Shown here piece by piece: positions 1-10,700 of a stretch of DNA of 31,666 bases (its first letter is position 1; every line of letters starts with the position of its first letter). The stretch comes from Chara braunii (Eukaryota > Streptophyta > Charophyceae > Charales > Characeae), in NCBI GenBank assembly GCA_003427395.1, contig BFEA01000293.1:1026079-1057744 (forward strand), in the 5' to 3' direction. The notes under the pieces were generated by a model that worked only from the letters and a program-made list of their open reading frames with translations, did not search any database and had not been told where the DNA came from. A program made the position numbers and the translations under genes.

Positions 1-8
1 ACAGGTAC

Positions 9-118
9 GCACACACACACACACACACGTACGCGCACACACACACACACACACACACATACACGCACACACGCACACACGCACATGCACACACATGCAT
101 ACACACACACACACACGA
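9..118. repeat. CA-rich microsatellite
   Basis: Interrupted CA dinucleotide repeat with scattered ACGC and ATGC variants. The short open frames across it are reading frames of the repeat and are not genes. Confidence 0.95.
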
Positions 119-130
119 GCGCGCGAGCGC

Positions 131-824
131 ACATACACACAGGCTTTGGGGAGGCCGAGACGCAGTGGAAGCCATTGTCCATCGCTGTCCATCCGTCCAC
201 CCACACCCGAACAACCGTCACTTTGCCTTTCCATCCTACCGGTCGCCGGCGAACCGACAGGTGCGAGCTCACTCTGATAATCCAAAATAACAAAAAAAAA
301 ACAAGAAGAAAAAAAAAAAAACATGACGACTACTGCAACCTCAGACCTCGCCTAAAGGTTTGTCCGTTGGTTGGTCAGTACTAGCGGCCGACATACCAGA
401 AGGTGGAAACGTTACCGGTCTCAAAAACGAAAACTACTGTTTTTTTCCCGAGAGGTAATAGTGGATAGAGGGTCGGCAAACTCGGCGCTCGATATAATTC
501 AATATTGATAAAAATAGGCTCGGAGGTACTGGTGGTTTAAAAAATTAGCCTTTTTTTTTTTAAGCAGACAGAAGGTGGGATCCTTAAAAAAAAAAAAAAA
601 AAAACGTTCCTAAATGTATATGACCGCTTGTCTGAGCTGGACTAGATGCACCTGACGACAATAACGTGCTCACAGAAGTGGAAATAATCATCTTGCGAGT
701 ATTGCCCTGAGTGTATGGAACCGTGTGACACTCTCCATTTTCCTTTCCATTGTTTTTTTTTCTTCATATTTATCATAATTAAATAATCATTTTATAGTAA
801 AATTACATTATAAATTTTACATTT
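131..824. other. No gene seen; A-rich and T-rich runs
   Basis: No recognisable coding sequence, RNA gene or element. It holds A-rich runs near 291-322 and 585-604 and a T-run near 549-560. These may be old poly-A tails, but I could not find matching target-site duplications. Confidence 0.6.
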
Positions 825-1212
825 TCATTCTATTTTTTAAAATGTCATCCACTTTAAAAATATTTCGTCTTACTTGAAAACTTTAATTCCAAGAATGGGG
901 TATCCCTTCTTATTTAAATTGCATGCTAGAGATGAAATGAAAGTTTGGATGAGTTCATGAAATATTTTAATTGGAGTGTCATTCTATAAAAGGATTTTCG
1001 GTCATAAATAGGTTAATCTAATCTACATTGGAAGATATTTTTTGTAGTAGAATGACCGTTTAATTAAGACATTTCATAAACTCATTCAGACTTTCATTTC
1101 ATTTTCAACAGATAGATGCAGTTGGAAGGGAAAACTTATTTTAGACGGAAACTTATCAAATAAAACTGGAAATTTTAGAATTGAACGAACAGTGGAATGA
1201 TATTTTTTAAAT
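825..1212. repeat. AT-rich foldback (MITE-like) element, degenerate
   Basis: The two halves are inverted copies of each other about a centre near 1018. The best inner block pairs the left stretch near 935-1000, containing GATGAAATGAAAG, with the right stretch near 1030-1110, containing CTTTCATTTCATT. The outer ends also match in inverted orientation (left AAATGTCATCCACT, right complement AAATATCATTCCACT). There are many mismatches and indels, so the element is old. No transposase and no clear target duplication were seen. Confidence 0.5.
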
Positions 1213-2233
1213 GTGAAGGATTTTTTTTTAATCAAATGTTTTTCTTACTTTCATTTCTTGTGGGAATTTTTCTATTGTAGATCGAATAAGTTAAATTTGA
1301 CGTATTCTTTTGAACGAAAAATTCCGGTTATGCGCATCGAAGATGCAGTTCTTTGTGTTTTGTCCCTCGAATATCCAACTGACACTGACATACCCCTCCA
1401 ACGTGGAATATTTTATTTATTTATTTATTTATTTATAAGCCAGGATGTTGTAGAAGCCAAGGACTAGACAAAGTGATTGTTGGCAGCAGACAACCAATAG
1501 TTGTCTGACAAGGTGGGGCCAGCTCCCAACCCACCCTCACATCAATACTCTTAGCGCTCCCCCTATCCCTACTATCCTACCTCAGTGTGGCCAACACTCA
1601 AGACTATCACCCTACTAGTATCGAGAGCAACTTCAAGTTGGACCGAATAGCAGTGACAAGCACCAGGGTTGGGCAGTACCCAACCCTAGTGGAAGCGGAA
1701 GTGGACGACCCTTGCCGTACGAGAACTTCTGAGGTGAGGCTCATGCAATCTTCTATAGGCCGATTAGTCAGAGAGTCTACCCGACAAGGCACAAGCACCT
1801 AGGCAAGGTAAGTTGGTGCCCACAGACACATCCTACCGTCTTTCCCCTAGCTTACCCAAGTCTAGGTGGAACTTGGACTAGACAGAGCAACTTATATCCC
1901 TACCCTATAACGCTTCATCCGGGCAGCAACTGAACATCATCAAAACATTGCTTGAGCTTATTCATAAGCATCACTCCAACACCATTCTCAATGACTCTCA
2001 AGGAAAAATGGGGAGGGGAGGACAGTAATGTCAGGGTCCAAGTGTCCCCCGGGCCTCTAGCAGCGGCAGTCTTCCCCTAGTTTACGCCCTGCCCTGCTCA
2101 GCAAGGGATAAACTCGTATGCTATTCATACCATAAATTTGTTTTGGTAGGTTCTGGGCATGTCATGGTCTACAATAGGCAGCCCTGCTGGAGAGGAAATA
2201 TATTAGTGTGTACCAAGAATAACGACAGTGTTC
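1213..2233. other. No gene recognised; includes a short TTTA repeat
   Basis: A TTTA tetranucleotide repeat lies near 1408-1436. Around 1587-1802 both strands are open for 60-70 codons, but neither translation resembles a known family and no supporting signals were seen. I treat this as non-coding or unidentified repeat. Confidence 0.5.
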
Positions 2234-2370
2234 AGGGACACTGGACCCATTTTCCAGCAGGTGTCGCTCCCCACCAATAGATGGAGCCTCCTAAGAATGC
2301 AAGGGGTGCCTGCTCTTATCAACACCTTTAGCATCAACTTGAGTGTTAAAAGAAAAATAGAAAAAAAAAG
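2234..2370 (+). mobile_element. SINE-like element, copy 1
   Basis: Copy of a family that recurs in this window. The head reads GGGACACTGGACCC, then TTTCCAGCAGGTG, then the block CCCCACCAATAGATGGAG. About 35 bases later comes CTGCTCTTATCA, and the copy ends in an A-rich tail (about 2349-2370). Here the first base pair of the head stem is lost (ACTGGA/TCCAGC). The head has no clear tRNA A and B boxes, so its origin is unknown. The poly-A end suggests LINE-mediated insertion. Confidence 0.6.
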
Positions 2371-2744
2371 TCTACGTACAAATTCAATTGAGACAACTCA
2401 AGAAAGAAAGAACCATGAGGTTAAGAAGAAGAAATTACATTTTTGCCATCCACAATCTCCACTTAAAATTACAATGAACCAACCAGGCAAAGACAATCAT
2501 TGCGCTCTCACACATGTGGCACCTCTGTCGGCAATTACCGTCTCCTTACCCTTACTCAAGTGCTACACACACAACAACACCTTTGAAAGATTGTCACCCT
2601 GTCAACCCAACTTCTACGTCGATATGTCAAGACCCTACATTCAACGCAACTATTTGACACTCTATCCCTCAATGTCGTGGTCGACCCGTCTAGAATTTTG
2701 ATCTGCTGATCACCACCTATCTAGCCACTACTCCACTCTAGGTG

Positions 2745-2748
<4 letters not shown>
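2371..2748. other. No gene recognised
   Basis: An open frame of about 157 codons starts inside the SINE-like head and runs to 2701. It contains low-complexity Lys/Asn/Thr stretches and no recognisable domain. Because it begins in repeat sequence I do not call it a gene. Confidence 0.5.
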
Positions 2749-2825
<77 letters not shown>

Positions 2826-2838
2826 AAGAAAGAGAGAA
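2749..2838. repeat. AG microsatellite
   Basis: About 36 uninterrupted AG units followed by AAAG variants. Confidence 0.98.
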
Positions 2839-4328
2839 GGGAACGGGCTTGCAAGATTTCTAGTTGGGGAGATGGGAAGTAGAGGATTCATGGGAAATAA
2901 GAGTAGAGGAGTTGGAGGAATTCATGGTGTTGTGCAGTTGGGATTGCATTACAACAGCCCGGGACGTTGGAACGGCGTTGGGTCTATGCAAAAATATGTT
3001 CGGGACGTTGGAACCACGTGGGGCTCATAGGTGAGGACACCCTCTTAGAGGGTTATTTCACTTGGGTCTTGGCGGTGGGCCAACTTTTGCTCATTCGAGC
3101 GCTTGGGGAAGAACGTGGACCGCTTTTTCAGTGGAAAAGCCACAACTTGTGAAGTTGTGCAAAGACTATCTTTTCTTTTTTGACTGAGATATTGCTCGGT
3201 TTTCTTGAGTGACCTTGATCAAAACTTCACTCAAGGTTAGTTTTGACTAATTCCCCTTTCACACTTGCGCGAACCCACACTTTGCTTAACCCCGCTTTGA
3301 ATGTTTTGAGAAAAGGTAGAGTGGGGTGTGTGAGCGTCATGCATGTGAAAGAGGTGGGCTAACTTGGATAGGGTGTGGATGAATTTCATTTGGGTTTGTT
3401 TGTTTGCTGTGCAGGTAGGTAGAAGGATGCATGCAAAAGGAAAATTTAGTTGTATCTACTTATAAGTGATGAAATTGATTATCCTCATTGACCCATTTTT
3501 TGCCTGCATGTAAAAAAGGTTGTGCTTTGAAATGGGGAAATTCAATGGGTATCGAGAAAAGAAACCCTTGAATAAAGAGGAGGAAAGCCAAATGAATTTA
3601 GCCTTTTTCAAAATGACTTTTTGTTCTATCCCGAAAGACCCGCTCGTCTTTATCTGTCCAAAAGAGTCTCAACCTCAACTTTTTTCTATTTTATTTTTTT
3701 CGTCTAAGTCAACTTTCTGTAAGACGAGTAAGGGGCAAACGATCCCACTCAGGGCTTTGAGGACTCCTCTCTAAGGAGCATCTGGGGCAGGGGTTCATTA
3801 CTTTAGGAGTCGGTCTTGTTATTGACCAAGAGTGAACCGTACTACAGGGGGATATCTTGTTGAATTCGCAGTGGAGCCGACCCGACTTCTAAGATCCGAG
3901 TTGTGTGTTTGGGCGAGAAGAAGGGATATCCCAGACCACTCCTTAGAGGGTAGGGTGTTTTTACGACTAAGGGTGCGCATTGTTTTATACTCTCGAAGAG
4001 AAAGGGGGATGAAGTGGTACCCTTTTCGGGTGGCCGCCTTAGGAGCCATCGACATTTGAGGAACTTGTGTCGAAAGAAGCCCAGTTCGTATATTTACTAG
4101 TTTTGGATAGGGTGCAAGTAGGCACTACCCTCGTAGAGGGGTCAAGCCATAAGAAGCAATGCCCGGGGGAAAAGGGAAAAATTAGTGGGACTTGATAGTA
4201 CAAGAATGTGGTAACCTGCGTGAAAGGCAACAACGATTAGTCAGGACAGTCGTTGACCCATATGATTAGAAGTGTGTCGGATTTTAAAACTTAACATAGG
4301 GTTATATCGGACTTGGATTGTTTTCTAG
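2839..4328. other. No gene recognised; probable leader or flank of the chromovirus
   Basis: No domain recognised. The phrase CGGGACGTTGGAAC occurs twice about 41 bases apart (near 2960 and 3001). A short palindromic motif of the form CCTC.TAGAGGGT recurs near 3041, 3941 and 4127. The stretch sits just upstream of the reverse transcriptase remnant and could hold a decayed LTR, leader or gag. I found no primer-binding site and no copy of the sequence that follows the 3' polypurine tract. Confidence 0.4.
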
Positions 4329-4811
4329 ATGTCGGCTCCAAGCAAGGAGGCCGCAGCAAGCCACGTAGTGGAGGTCGCGAGGCGCGGAATAGGATTGAAC
4401 CAGGTCGGATGTATGGTTTTCGACCCGATTGAAGTATTTTCGCAAGGGGGAAAGCTAAGGAGGGACTGTGGCTCGACAAGAAATCCGTTGCGAACCTACC
4501 TCTTACTAACCTCGACTTTGGAGCAAGTCTTTGAGGTTAGTTTAAGTCAGGCTCGACACTTGGGGTGGTATGATCTTCATGTCATTTATGATTTCGAGGA
4601 CGACGAGGTATGGTTAAACTTTGACCTCAAAATTCGATGGATTTATCTTAGGCTTGTCATGCATTATGATGCTTGTCCGAGACCATTCGAGAACATTGAG
4701 TTCTTCAAGCGGATTTGTGCTAATCGATTTGAGCAGGTGGACAACCAGGTGTGCGAAAGAGCAATATATACGGATGAAGTTCGAAACCTCCGACGACTCA
4801 TCAATGCTTAA
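4329..4811 (+). pseudogene. Reverse transcriptase remnant (Ty3/gypsy)
   Basis: A 160-codon open stretch. Residues 39-58 (GGKLRRDC then STRNPLRTYLLL) align with the family's KDGxLRMCxDYR...NRxPLPRxDxLL segment. Residues 75-83 (ARHLGWYDL) match the ARYFSKIDL strand, keeping its catalytic Asp at 82. Residues 102-111 match the RYGLYEWLVM region. YTDE at 147-150 sits where the YxDD catalytic box should be, so the second catalytic Asp is Glu. PFGLTNAPATF is badly eroded. Alignment is to family motifs recalled from memory. Confidence 0.65.
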
Positions 4812-4873
4812 TGTAACCTCTTTCTGTGGACTGATCTGGGGGACGACGGGATCTTACTCAGGCGAGATACTCG

Positions 4874-5314
4874 TTGGTGCGTAACACTATGGACGAGGAG
4901 TTGATCCGGCGAGCAGAGCGACTTCTATTAGTTCGTGATGGCACGCCAACTCGTTGGATAAGTTTTGTTGACTTGCTCAAAGATGGACAACGAGTTTTTC
5001 CTAACCATCACACGGACGTCCGAGCCAACATGGCGCAACTCTTGGACGAGTTTCATGGATATACCCTGTATTTCCATCGCGCTAGTAATCTCCAAGGTCT
5101 CTCTCTCGAATCATTACGAGTGTTAAAATTACCTCATCCAGAGACTGCTACGACATTGTCCGGATTAGGAACACCGCGACGAGGCACTTTTTCCGGATGC
5201 GTCAGCCTTTCGTGCTATGATATGGAGACTGACCTCTCAAATTGCCTCCCTATATGGCTCGCAGTCAGTTCGAGTTGTGCGAGAGTCAGACGTTATGACT
5301 TTGATTTTTTATGA
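4874..5314 (+). pseudogene. Integrase N-terminal zinc domain remnant
   Basis: A 146-codon open stretch in a different frame from the reverse transcriptase remnant. Residues 31-43 (FVDLLKDGQRVFP) match the usual DGLLYRDGRVFVP lead-in. Residues 49-61 (VRANMAQLLDEFH) followed by six residues and His68 give the H-x6-H half of the HHCC zinc site seen in gypsy integrases (EFHxxxxGGH). After about residue 85 similarity is lost. The CC half appears about 500 bases downstream, which implies an insertion or rearrangement. Confidence 0.6.
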
Positions 5315-5624
5315 CGAGGAGTTTGTACGACTCGGCCAGATCGAGACTGAGGCTTGAGAGAGTCGACAATTCTACCACGGTTAGACATGTCTTTGCGGAT
5401 TTCGTTTCCTAATGAGGCCGCCAACGTCAGATTGTTCCTATGTCAGAGTCATTGTTGTTTTTGGCTCAGCAAGGTAATATAAAAAACAATTTTAAAAATC
5501 ATTTTAAATAGGACCAACCATATGGATAGTATCTAGGTTGCCCCGATGATGGTACTATCATGCTCAGGAATTGAGGGGTAACCGAGCGCGCAAAAAGTAA
5601 TGCGCGTATAGAGGTTGGTCAAGG

Positions 5625-5720
5625 AGATAAAAAACTATTGTCCCGCCTCTGGTGACGTATTGTGATAGCATGCAAGAATTGTCAGACATGGGAATTCGTT
5701 ACAAACGTTCCACACTTCAA
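5625..5720 (+). pseudogene. Integrase CC zinc half remnant
   Basis: One frame reads LLSRLW, a stop, then RIVIACKNCQTWE. This resembles the YYWPxMWxDVxxYVxxCxxCQxxK segment of Ty3/gypsy integrase, with the C-x2-C pair intact. The interrupting TGA and the distance from the H-x6-H half show it is dead. Confidence 0.45.
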
Positions 5721-6670
5721 GTAATGCACCTGATCACGAATCATCTGCAAAGCAGTCTGTCATCAAACAAAGACTAAAACGTATGGAGACGGGTGTGTGC
5801 ATGCGTAATTTTAGGTCGGTGGTAGAATGGAATAAACGACTTTGAGGGTGCGTCTCGTCAAGTGAAAACTAAGGCAGTTCGATTACCATGCCGCCTGCAT
5901 CGAGGTTATTGTCGAAGCCAACCTCTTGTTAACGACTCAATTTGATTTTTTTTTTTTTTTTTCAATATGATTATTTTTTTTTCTTTATCAAGTTCGACCC
6001 GATGTGGTCGGGCTTCTATTTTAATATTGTGTTATTGTCACTTATTGGTTCTACCATGCGAGACTTAGATTCTTTCAATTATAATTTCCGCTTATGTTGA
6101 ATCGTATATTGATGTATTTGAAAGCAGTTATTATAACTTCCTTTTGACAAGTGTCGAAGGGATTGGGATTATTTTGCGGATTTCACGCTTGGTGGAGAGT
6201 ATCCTACTCGACCAGCATCCGCTTCGTGCTTAGGAGATCAGTGTCCTAAGGGACAAATGACGCTTGGGTCCACTTGATGTTTAACCAAGTGTACCTATAC
6301 GACAGCGAAGCGAGCAAACACCCTCAGCTAACCTACCTCAACAAATTGCATTTAGAAGTTTTCGCACATAGGTTAATAGCTCGGTAGGGATATGCCCCTA
6401 CGGGATGGTGACAATCCCTTAGGGAGGACAACTTGTGCCCCGTGGAAACCTATCCTGTCGTAGGGGACTGCGAGAAGTACGACTGACGTACTCGGCTAGA
6501 GCGGCGAGGTGACAACGTCACCTCGTGCGTTTCGGTGGTTCGCAAGAACGTTTCGGTGTTGTCCCCAAGTTGTCTCTTGTTTTTTTTCATGTAACTCTTG
6601 CGTGACATGGTCGGGAGGTCTCTCGCCTTTTTGAGAAAAGGCGAGAGCCGATGCGCTCGACAACAAGATT
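5721..6670 (+). other. Degenerate interior of the chromovirus
   Basis: The integrase catalytic core (D, D-35-E) would be expected here, but I cannot recognise it. The stretch contains a T-rich run near 5947-5983. Nothing else is identifiable. Confidence 0.4.
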
Positions 6671-6790
6671 AAAATGAGTATGAGATCTGGTCGTCGGTTG
6701 GAAGTCAATGGACAAACCGAAGAGATCAATCAGATAGTCAACCGACTCCTCTGTGCCTTAATCATTCCTGATCCAACTCTGATGAAGATT
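6671..6790 (+). pseudogene. Integrase core C-terminal end (NGQTEE motif)
   Basis: The frame from 6671 reads KMSMRSGRRLEV, then NGQTEEINQIVNRLLC. This matches the conserved end of the Ty3/gypsy integrase core, HPQTDGQTERVNQxLxxxLR, where the Glu is the third catalytic residue. The usual DGQTE is NGQTE here. A frameshift follows, and the downstream tail is in another frame. Confidence 0.75.
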
Positions 6791-7139
6791 GGATGCGGTG
6801 AAGGGGTTGTATAACAACTTCATTTATTCCGTCACCGATATGTCGTCTAACAGGTTGCAATACGGATGGAAGGTCCGGAACCGTCTTTCTTTCTTGTTCC
6901 GTAATCGATCGTTTGGCCTGACTCCCAACATCGTGGGATACGGAGCCAAGTACCTGTGCTTGCTCAAAGTTGGGATTGTAGCAATAAACAAGCGTCGGGA
7001 TGCCATGGTCAAGTTCATCAACCGGGGACATGAACCTGCGACTTTCCCAAGATGAGATTATGTTTGGCTAAAGATGTCTGAGTTTTTGGATGAAGGAGTG
7101 TCTTGTCAACTTCTCTCTTTGTATTTTGACTTTTACTAG
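6789..7139 (+). pseudogene. Integrase C-terminal tail remnant
   Basis: Reads LYNNFIYSVTDMSSNRLQYG, which matches the family segment AYNNSVHSSTGMSPFxLxYG. It continues to INKRRDAMVKFINRGHEPATF, which resembles the ADKRRxxxxFxVGDxVLL region. One stop (TGA at 7053) interrupts it, after which the same frame gives DYVWLKMSEFLDEGVS, like the VWLKxSEF...GxSRKLLPxYxGPF segment. This is the best preserved part of the element. Confidence 0.75.
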
Positions 7140-7147
7140 ATTCTCAT

Positions 7148-7411
7148 TTGCGCACATACTTGGTCTGTCATGCTTCCAAACTCTATCCATACACTGCTGC
7201 TACTTCCTTTTGTGGTCGTTATTTTATGACCACGTGTGATATTGATGGTGGTCACAAAATTGATAGAATTATTGAGCACAAAGTAAAGGAGAGGGAGTAC
7301 AACGTTCATTTATTGTATCATCAATTAGAAAAACCCTGCTGGATATCTCAAAAAGTTCTACTCAAAATTGCACCCCATGTAGTTAAGCCACCATTACCCC
7401 CGCCGGCCTAA
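7148..7411 (+). pseudogene. Chromodomain-like 3' end of pol
   Basis: Begins MRTYLVCHASKLYPYTAAT, matching the LRTYPVFHxSKLxPY motif that precedes the chromodomain in chromovirus integrases. It is followed by DIDGGHKIDRIIEHKVKERE and a region ending CWISQKVLLKIAPHVV, which lines up with the chromodomain pattern VERILDHRVKxxxxxYLVKWKGYPxxxATWEPExxL. The aromatic cage residues are largely lost. The domain guides integration to marked chromatin in the intact family. Confidence 0.65.
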
Positions 7412-7709
7412 AATGGACTTTCCTGGCCTTACGGACCGGGTTCTTAAGGGGGGGGGCGACCGACAAGTGCAGGTGGGTTGGGGCCAAAAATTTTCAAGCG
7501 CGAACTTTGGCGATTTTTCACGCTAAAAAAAATTGGCAAAAAGATTTGAAAATTTGTCTATGAACATCCTACCATTGTTGAACAAACACTATCGTTCAAA
7601 GATTACCTCACTTCCGGTAAATAAACTGAAATGTTATTTGCATTCACAACATATGATGCATTTTGCAAGGACTCTGAAGAGTCTAGTCACTCAAAGGAAC
7701 GTTGCTTTT

Positions 7710-7718
7710 GAGGGGGGC
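7710..7718 (+). other. Polypurine tract and presumed start of the 3' LTR
   Basis: GAGGGGGGC is followed by TGATGTAATGACC. A purine run then TG at the end of pol is the usual junction between polypurine tract and 3' LTR. A second G-run at 7449-7457 is an alternative, but it lies closer to the end of the chromodomain. Confidence 0.55.
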
Positions 7719-9215
7719 TGATGTAATGACCTGCAAAATCACAGATCAAGAAACGTTGTGACGCCCAACCTCACGCCCAGCACGACTTCCTGATCAGAGT
7801 GGGATGTGGGCCTGGAAGTGCGAAAAGGGGTGTGCCAAGGATTTTTGGGAAAGTGGGGGTGGAGTCCCAGGTCAGAACGGGGATCTCATGTGGCAAGGTT
7901 CTAGGGGCACGGGTGCAATAAGGCCGAGGGCAAGTTCCTTCCGGTCTGTTGGCGTTTATGTAGTGCAGCATAAGGCAGATGGCATGCGTGGTGCTTTCAA
8001 GGCCTTCCAATTCGTCTGTTTTGGGGGCGGCGGTTCAGGGCGAGATCTGCCCGGAATGGCTGTGATTCCGATGAGTCGGGCCTTTAGGGGCAGCCACGTG
8101 GCATCTGTCGTCGCGTGTTTGGGTTAGGCCCTCTTGTTTCCCGAGCTCGTCGATTGCCGCGACGCCGACAATTTCCGCAAGGTGTGCGGGGCCAATACTT
8201 CGCGATGGAATTCCATGGTACCACCGTAAGTTGGTGGTATGGGAGGAGAAGACGAAAAGGAGGGAAATTAGTAGCGATAACAATGAAGCCGGGGGATATG
8301 AAGTAGTGCAAGTTGTCCGAAGTGGGAAAATCGGGACACCTCGGGTCGCGGATCGTAACGCAGTGAAACTCCCTAGGGCACAATCGATTCTCGGTTAGGT
8401 AGGGGAATTTCGGGCGTCTTCGTCTGAGACACTCATTCACCCAAGGGTTAAAATACTCCGGATCCCACGACGAGTCTGATTCCCTCGAGTTCGTCATCTT
8501 ATCATTATGAAGCCGCGAAATTCCTTAACGCGTGGTTGCCCGGCTAGGGAATTTCCGAGCTTGGCGTTCAGAAATTTTGTGCCTGTCCCGATATCCGATG
8601 ATTGCGATCACCGCGTGTGAGTACGTGTAGACTGCGCAAACTGGATTGCATTTACACGTGTTCACACGGATGATTGCTTCGTTGCAGACGCAGAATGGCC
8701 ACCGAACACATCCAATCAATCAATATCCCCTCAATCGTTAGTCCTTTCATGTGTGGGTGGTTACTAATCGACGCGCGTGGACACGTGTAAGTGTGCAGAT
8801 CAGATCGTGCGTACACGCATCCCCCCAAGGTATTCGCTTGTTTCTGGACAAACAACTACCCAATCATCTAATCACTCCGTGATCCGTACGCCATCATTCC
8901 AGAATATGCAAAGTGCTACCACACATTCGCAGCAACAACAGCAATAGTGAGGATTACGCGAACTTTCCTACTATGCCCATGAGTGTATCAAAACGACAAG
9001 CAAAGGCAAAGATCAGGCACAAGGAAAAGCAACAGGCATATCATCCATTCATCCATTCATTCAACATAACACACAATAACCGAGATCGAAATCGCAAAAA
9101 CGAGTGTGGGTCGAAACCAAGTCAAGATTCCGAAAAACAAAGGAAAATGAGCGAATATATACAAAAGCAAAGAGGGGGAAAAGACAAAAGAAACAGCAAA
9201 CCCGTGTCCATCAAC
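7719..9215 (+). other. Presumed 3' LTR and unidentified flank
   Basis: No gene recognised. The start of this stretch should be the chromovirus 3' LTR by position. I could not find a second copy upstream, and its far end (expected ...CA) cannot be placed. The open frames on both strands look random. Confidence 0.35.
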
Positions 9216-9221
9216 CTCAGC

Positions 9222-9250
9222 TCCCTCTTCCTCTCTCTCTCTCTCTCTCC
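9222..9250. repeat. Short CT microsatellite
   Basis: CTCCCTCTTCC followed by about nine CT units. Confidence 0.9.
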
Positions 9251-10700
9251 GATGCGGACAGACCGTCGTCGCGCACCAACCCTCGAAGTCGTCACCCTGC
9301 TTAGTCCTCCCGCACCCGTCAGGTTCGCCCGCGCCCACAGTCCGTCATGGCCCGCGTCAACCCCGCGCGTTTCGCACCAGCTCGTCAGGTCGCCCGGCTC
9401 CCACTTCAACTCACCTCTTACTTCGCTCGTGAGCCGACCCTCACTGATCGCGCTACCCCGAGCTTCCAATAGCTGGTTAAGAGAGCTATCTAATCGCGTG
9501 GCCGGAATTTATAGCGTGCATGCATGCGCGAAGAACACGGAATTGCAAGGACTTAGAAAGAAGATTTCGAGAGGGAGCGCCTGCGTTCTGCATGGCCGGG
9601 CCGCAGTGTGGGGGACGTAGCCTCTCTCCACGCATCGATCCGAGCACGCAGTCCGCGGGCTGGCTAGACACGGCAAGAGAAAGCAAGAGCGGGAAAGACG
9701 AAGCACAAGAAGAAAGGATACAGTTACAATGGCGCCCCCCAAAATTACAGTTACACACACGATTAAAGGCGCCGACTAATCAGAGTTCCGTTGCGGCCGC
9801 ACAGAGAAGCGCATAAGCAAAAAGCGCTGCGCGGCAAGGGAAAATCCTAATTGCAAAATTCCTAAATTCCTGTCTAATGCAGAAAAAACGAAAAACACAA
9901 ATCCCGAAAAGAAAGTTCGAAATTCTGAGAGCCGTAGTGGCTCGACAAGATTCGAGAAAAGAATTCAAAAAGAAATTTCAAAAAGAACGAAGCAAAATTC
10001 CCCCGCGGTGTCCGCGCCTAAAAGTCCAAAAGCGAAACAAAAAAAAAAGCAACGTCAACATTTATTAATCGCGCGCATGGCGGCGCGCCACTCACACAGC
10101 CAATCAATCAATCGATCGCCCCGGGCCCCACTCGGGCCTGAACCCACTCATCCGAAAAGTCGACGAAAAAGGACGAAGAAGCGAGGACACTGGTGCAATT
10201 TCCCTTCCATCCCAATCTCCCGTAATTGGCCCATCCTTCCCAGCCTAGGACCCCTCGTTGCCACCGCGCAGAAAATCGTGCGGTGCAGAAATTGGTTCGT
10301 CACAACGTGCCGTTTTTCAAGTTTTGCCGCCTGATTGAGTGACTTGCTGAGATTCTCGTATTCTGCTGAGATTTCTAAGTTTGTATGTGTGCATGATCAC
10401 TAAGTTCTCGTATGTTTACGCATCTGAATGATTGCATAGGCGTGTGTGTGACTCGCTGGGGTACTTGTGTGATGGGAAGGCCTACGAGCCTAGTACTTAC
10501 CTGTGGCCGACGGTCATGTCGTTGTGAGGGCACAACGAGGTAGTAGCATAGGAAAGGCCCACGAAGGCCAAAACACTCGAGTAGTGGGTATGTAGGCAGA
10601 AAACGAAAAAACGTTAGTACCTTGGGATATTAGAAAGTAGAGTCCGATAGGTTTAGAGAAAAAGATACCGGTCCAAGTAGTTTGAGTCTAGAGCCTGTGA
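9251..10700. other. CpG-rich stretch without a recognisable gene
   Basis: CG dinucleotides are noticeably common between about 9250 and 10300, unlike neighbouring DNA. A 235-codon open frame (8913-9620, + strand) crosses the CT repeat, has biased low-complexity composition and resembles no family. A TATA-like box sits on the minus strand near 9510. The stretch could be a 5' region of a gene or LTR transcribed to the left, but no exon could be identified. Confidence 0.35.
9506..9514 (-). promoter_or_regulatory. TATA-like box, minus strand
   Basis: The minus strand reads CTATAAATT within GC-rich DNA. The match to the TATA consensus is good, but such a motif occurs often by chance and no transcript or start site is visible. 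Confidence 0.2.

Larger units (their letters stand above)
4329..7718 (+). mobile_element. Decayed Ty3/gypsy chromovirus retrotransposon
   Basis: Pol domains appear in the expected order on the + strand: reverse transcriptase, integrase HHCC zinc domain, integrase core end, integrase C-terminal tail, chromodomain and 3' polypurine tract. The reading frame is broken by many stops and frameshifts. No RNase H is seen between the reverse transcriptase and integrase remnants, so an internal deletion is likely. About 850 bases between the zinc domain and the core end (about 5720-6570) are unrecognisable. The family inserts cDNA using its integrase; this copy cannot encode working proteins. Confidence 0.8.

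Noticed and set aside
1-118. Telomere-like end
   Set aside because: The repeat is CA dinucleotide, not a TTTAGGG-type telomere unit.
2228-2701. 157-codon open frame on the + strand
   Set aside because: It starts inside a SINE-like head and passes through its A-rich tail; no domain.
8913-9620. 235-codon open frame on the + strand
   Set aside because: It crosses a CT repeat, has biased composition, no domain, and competing frames on both strands. GC-rich DNA gives long chance frames.
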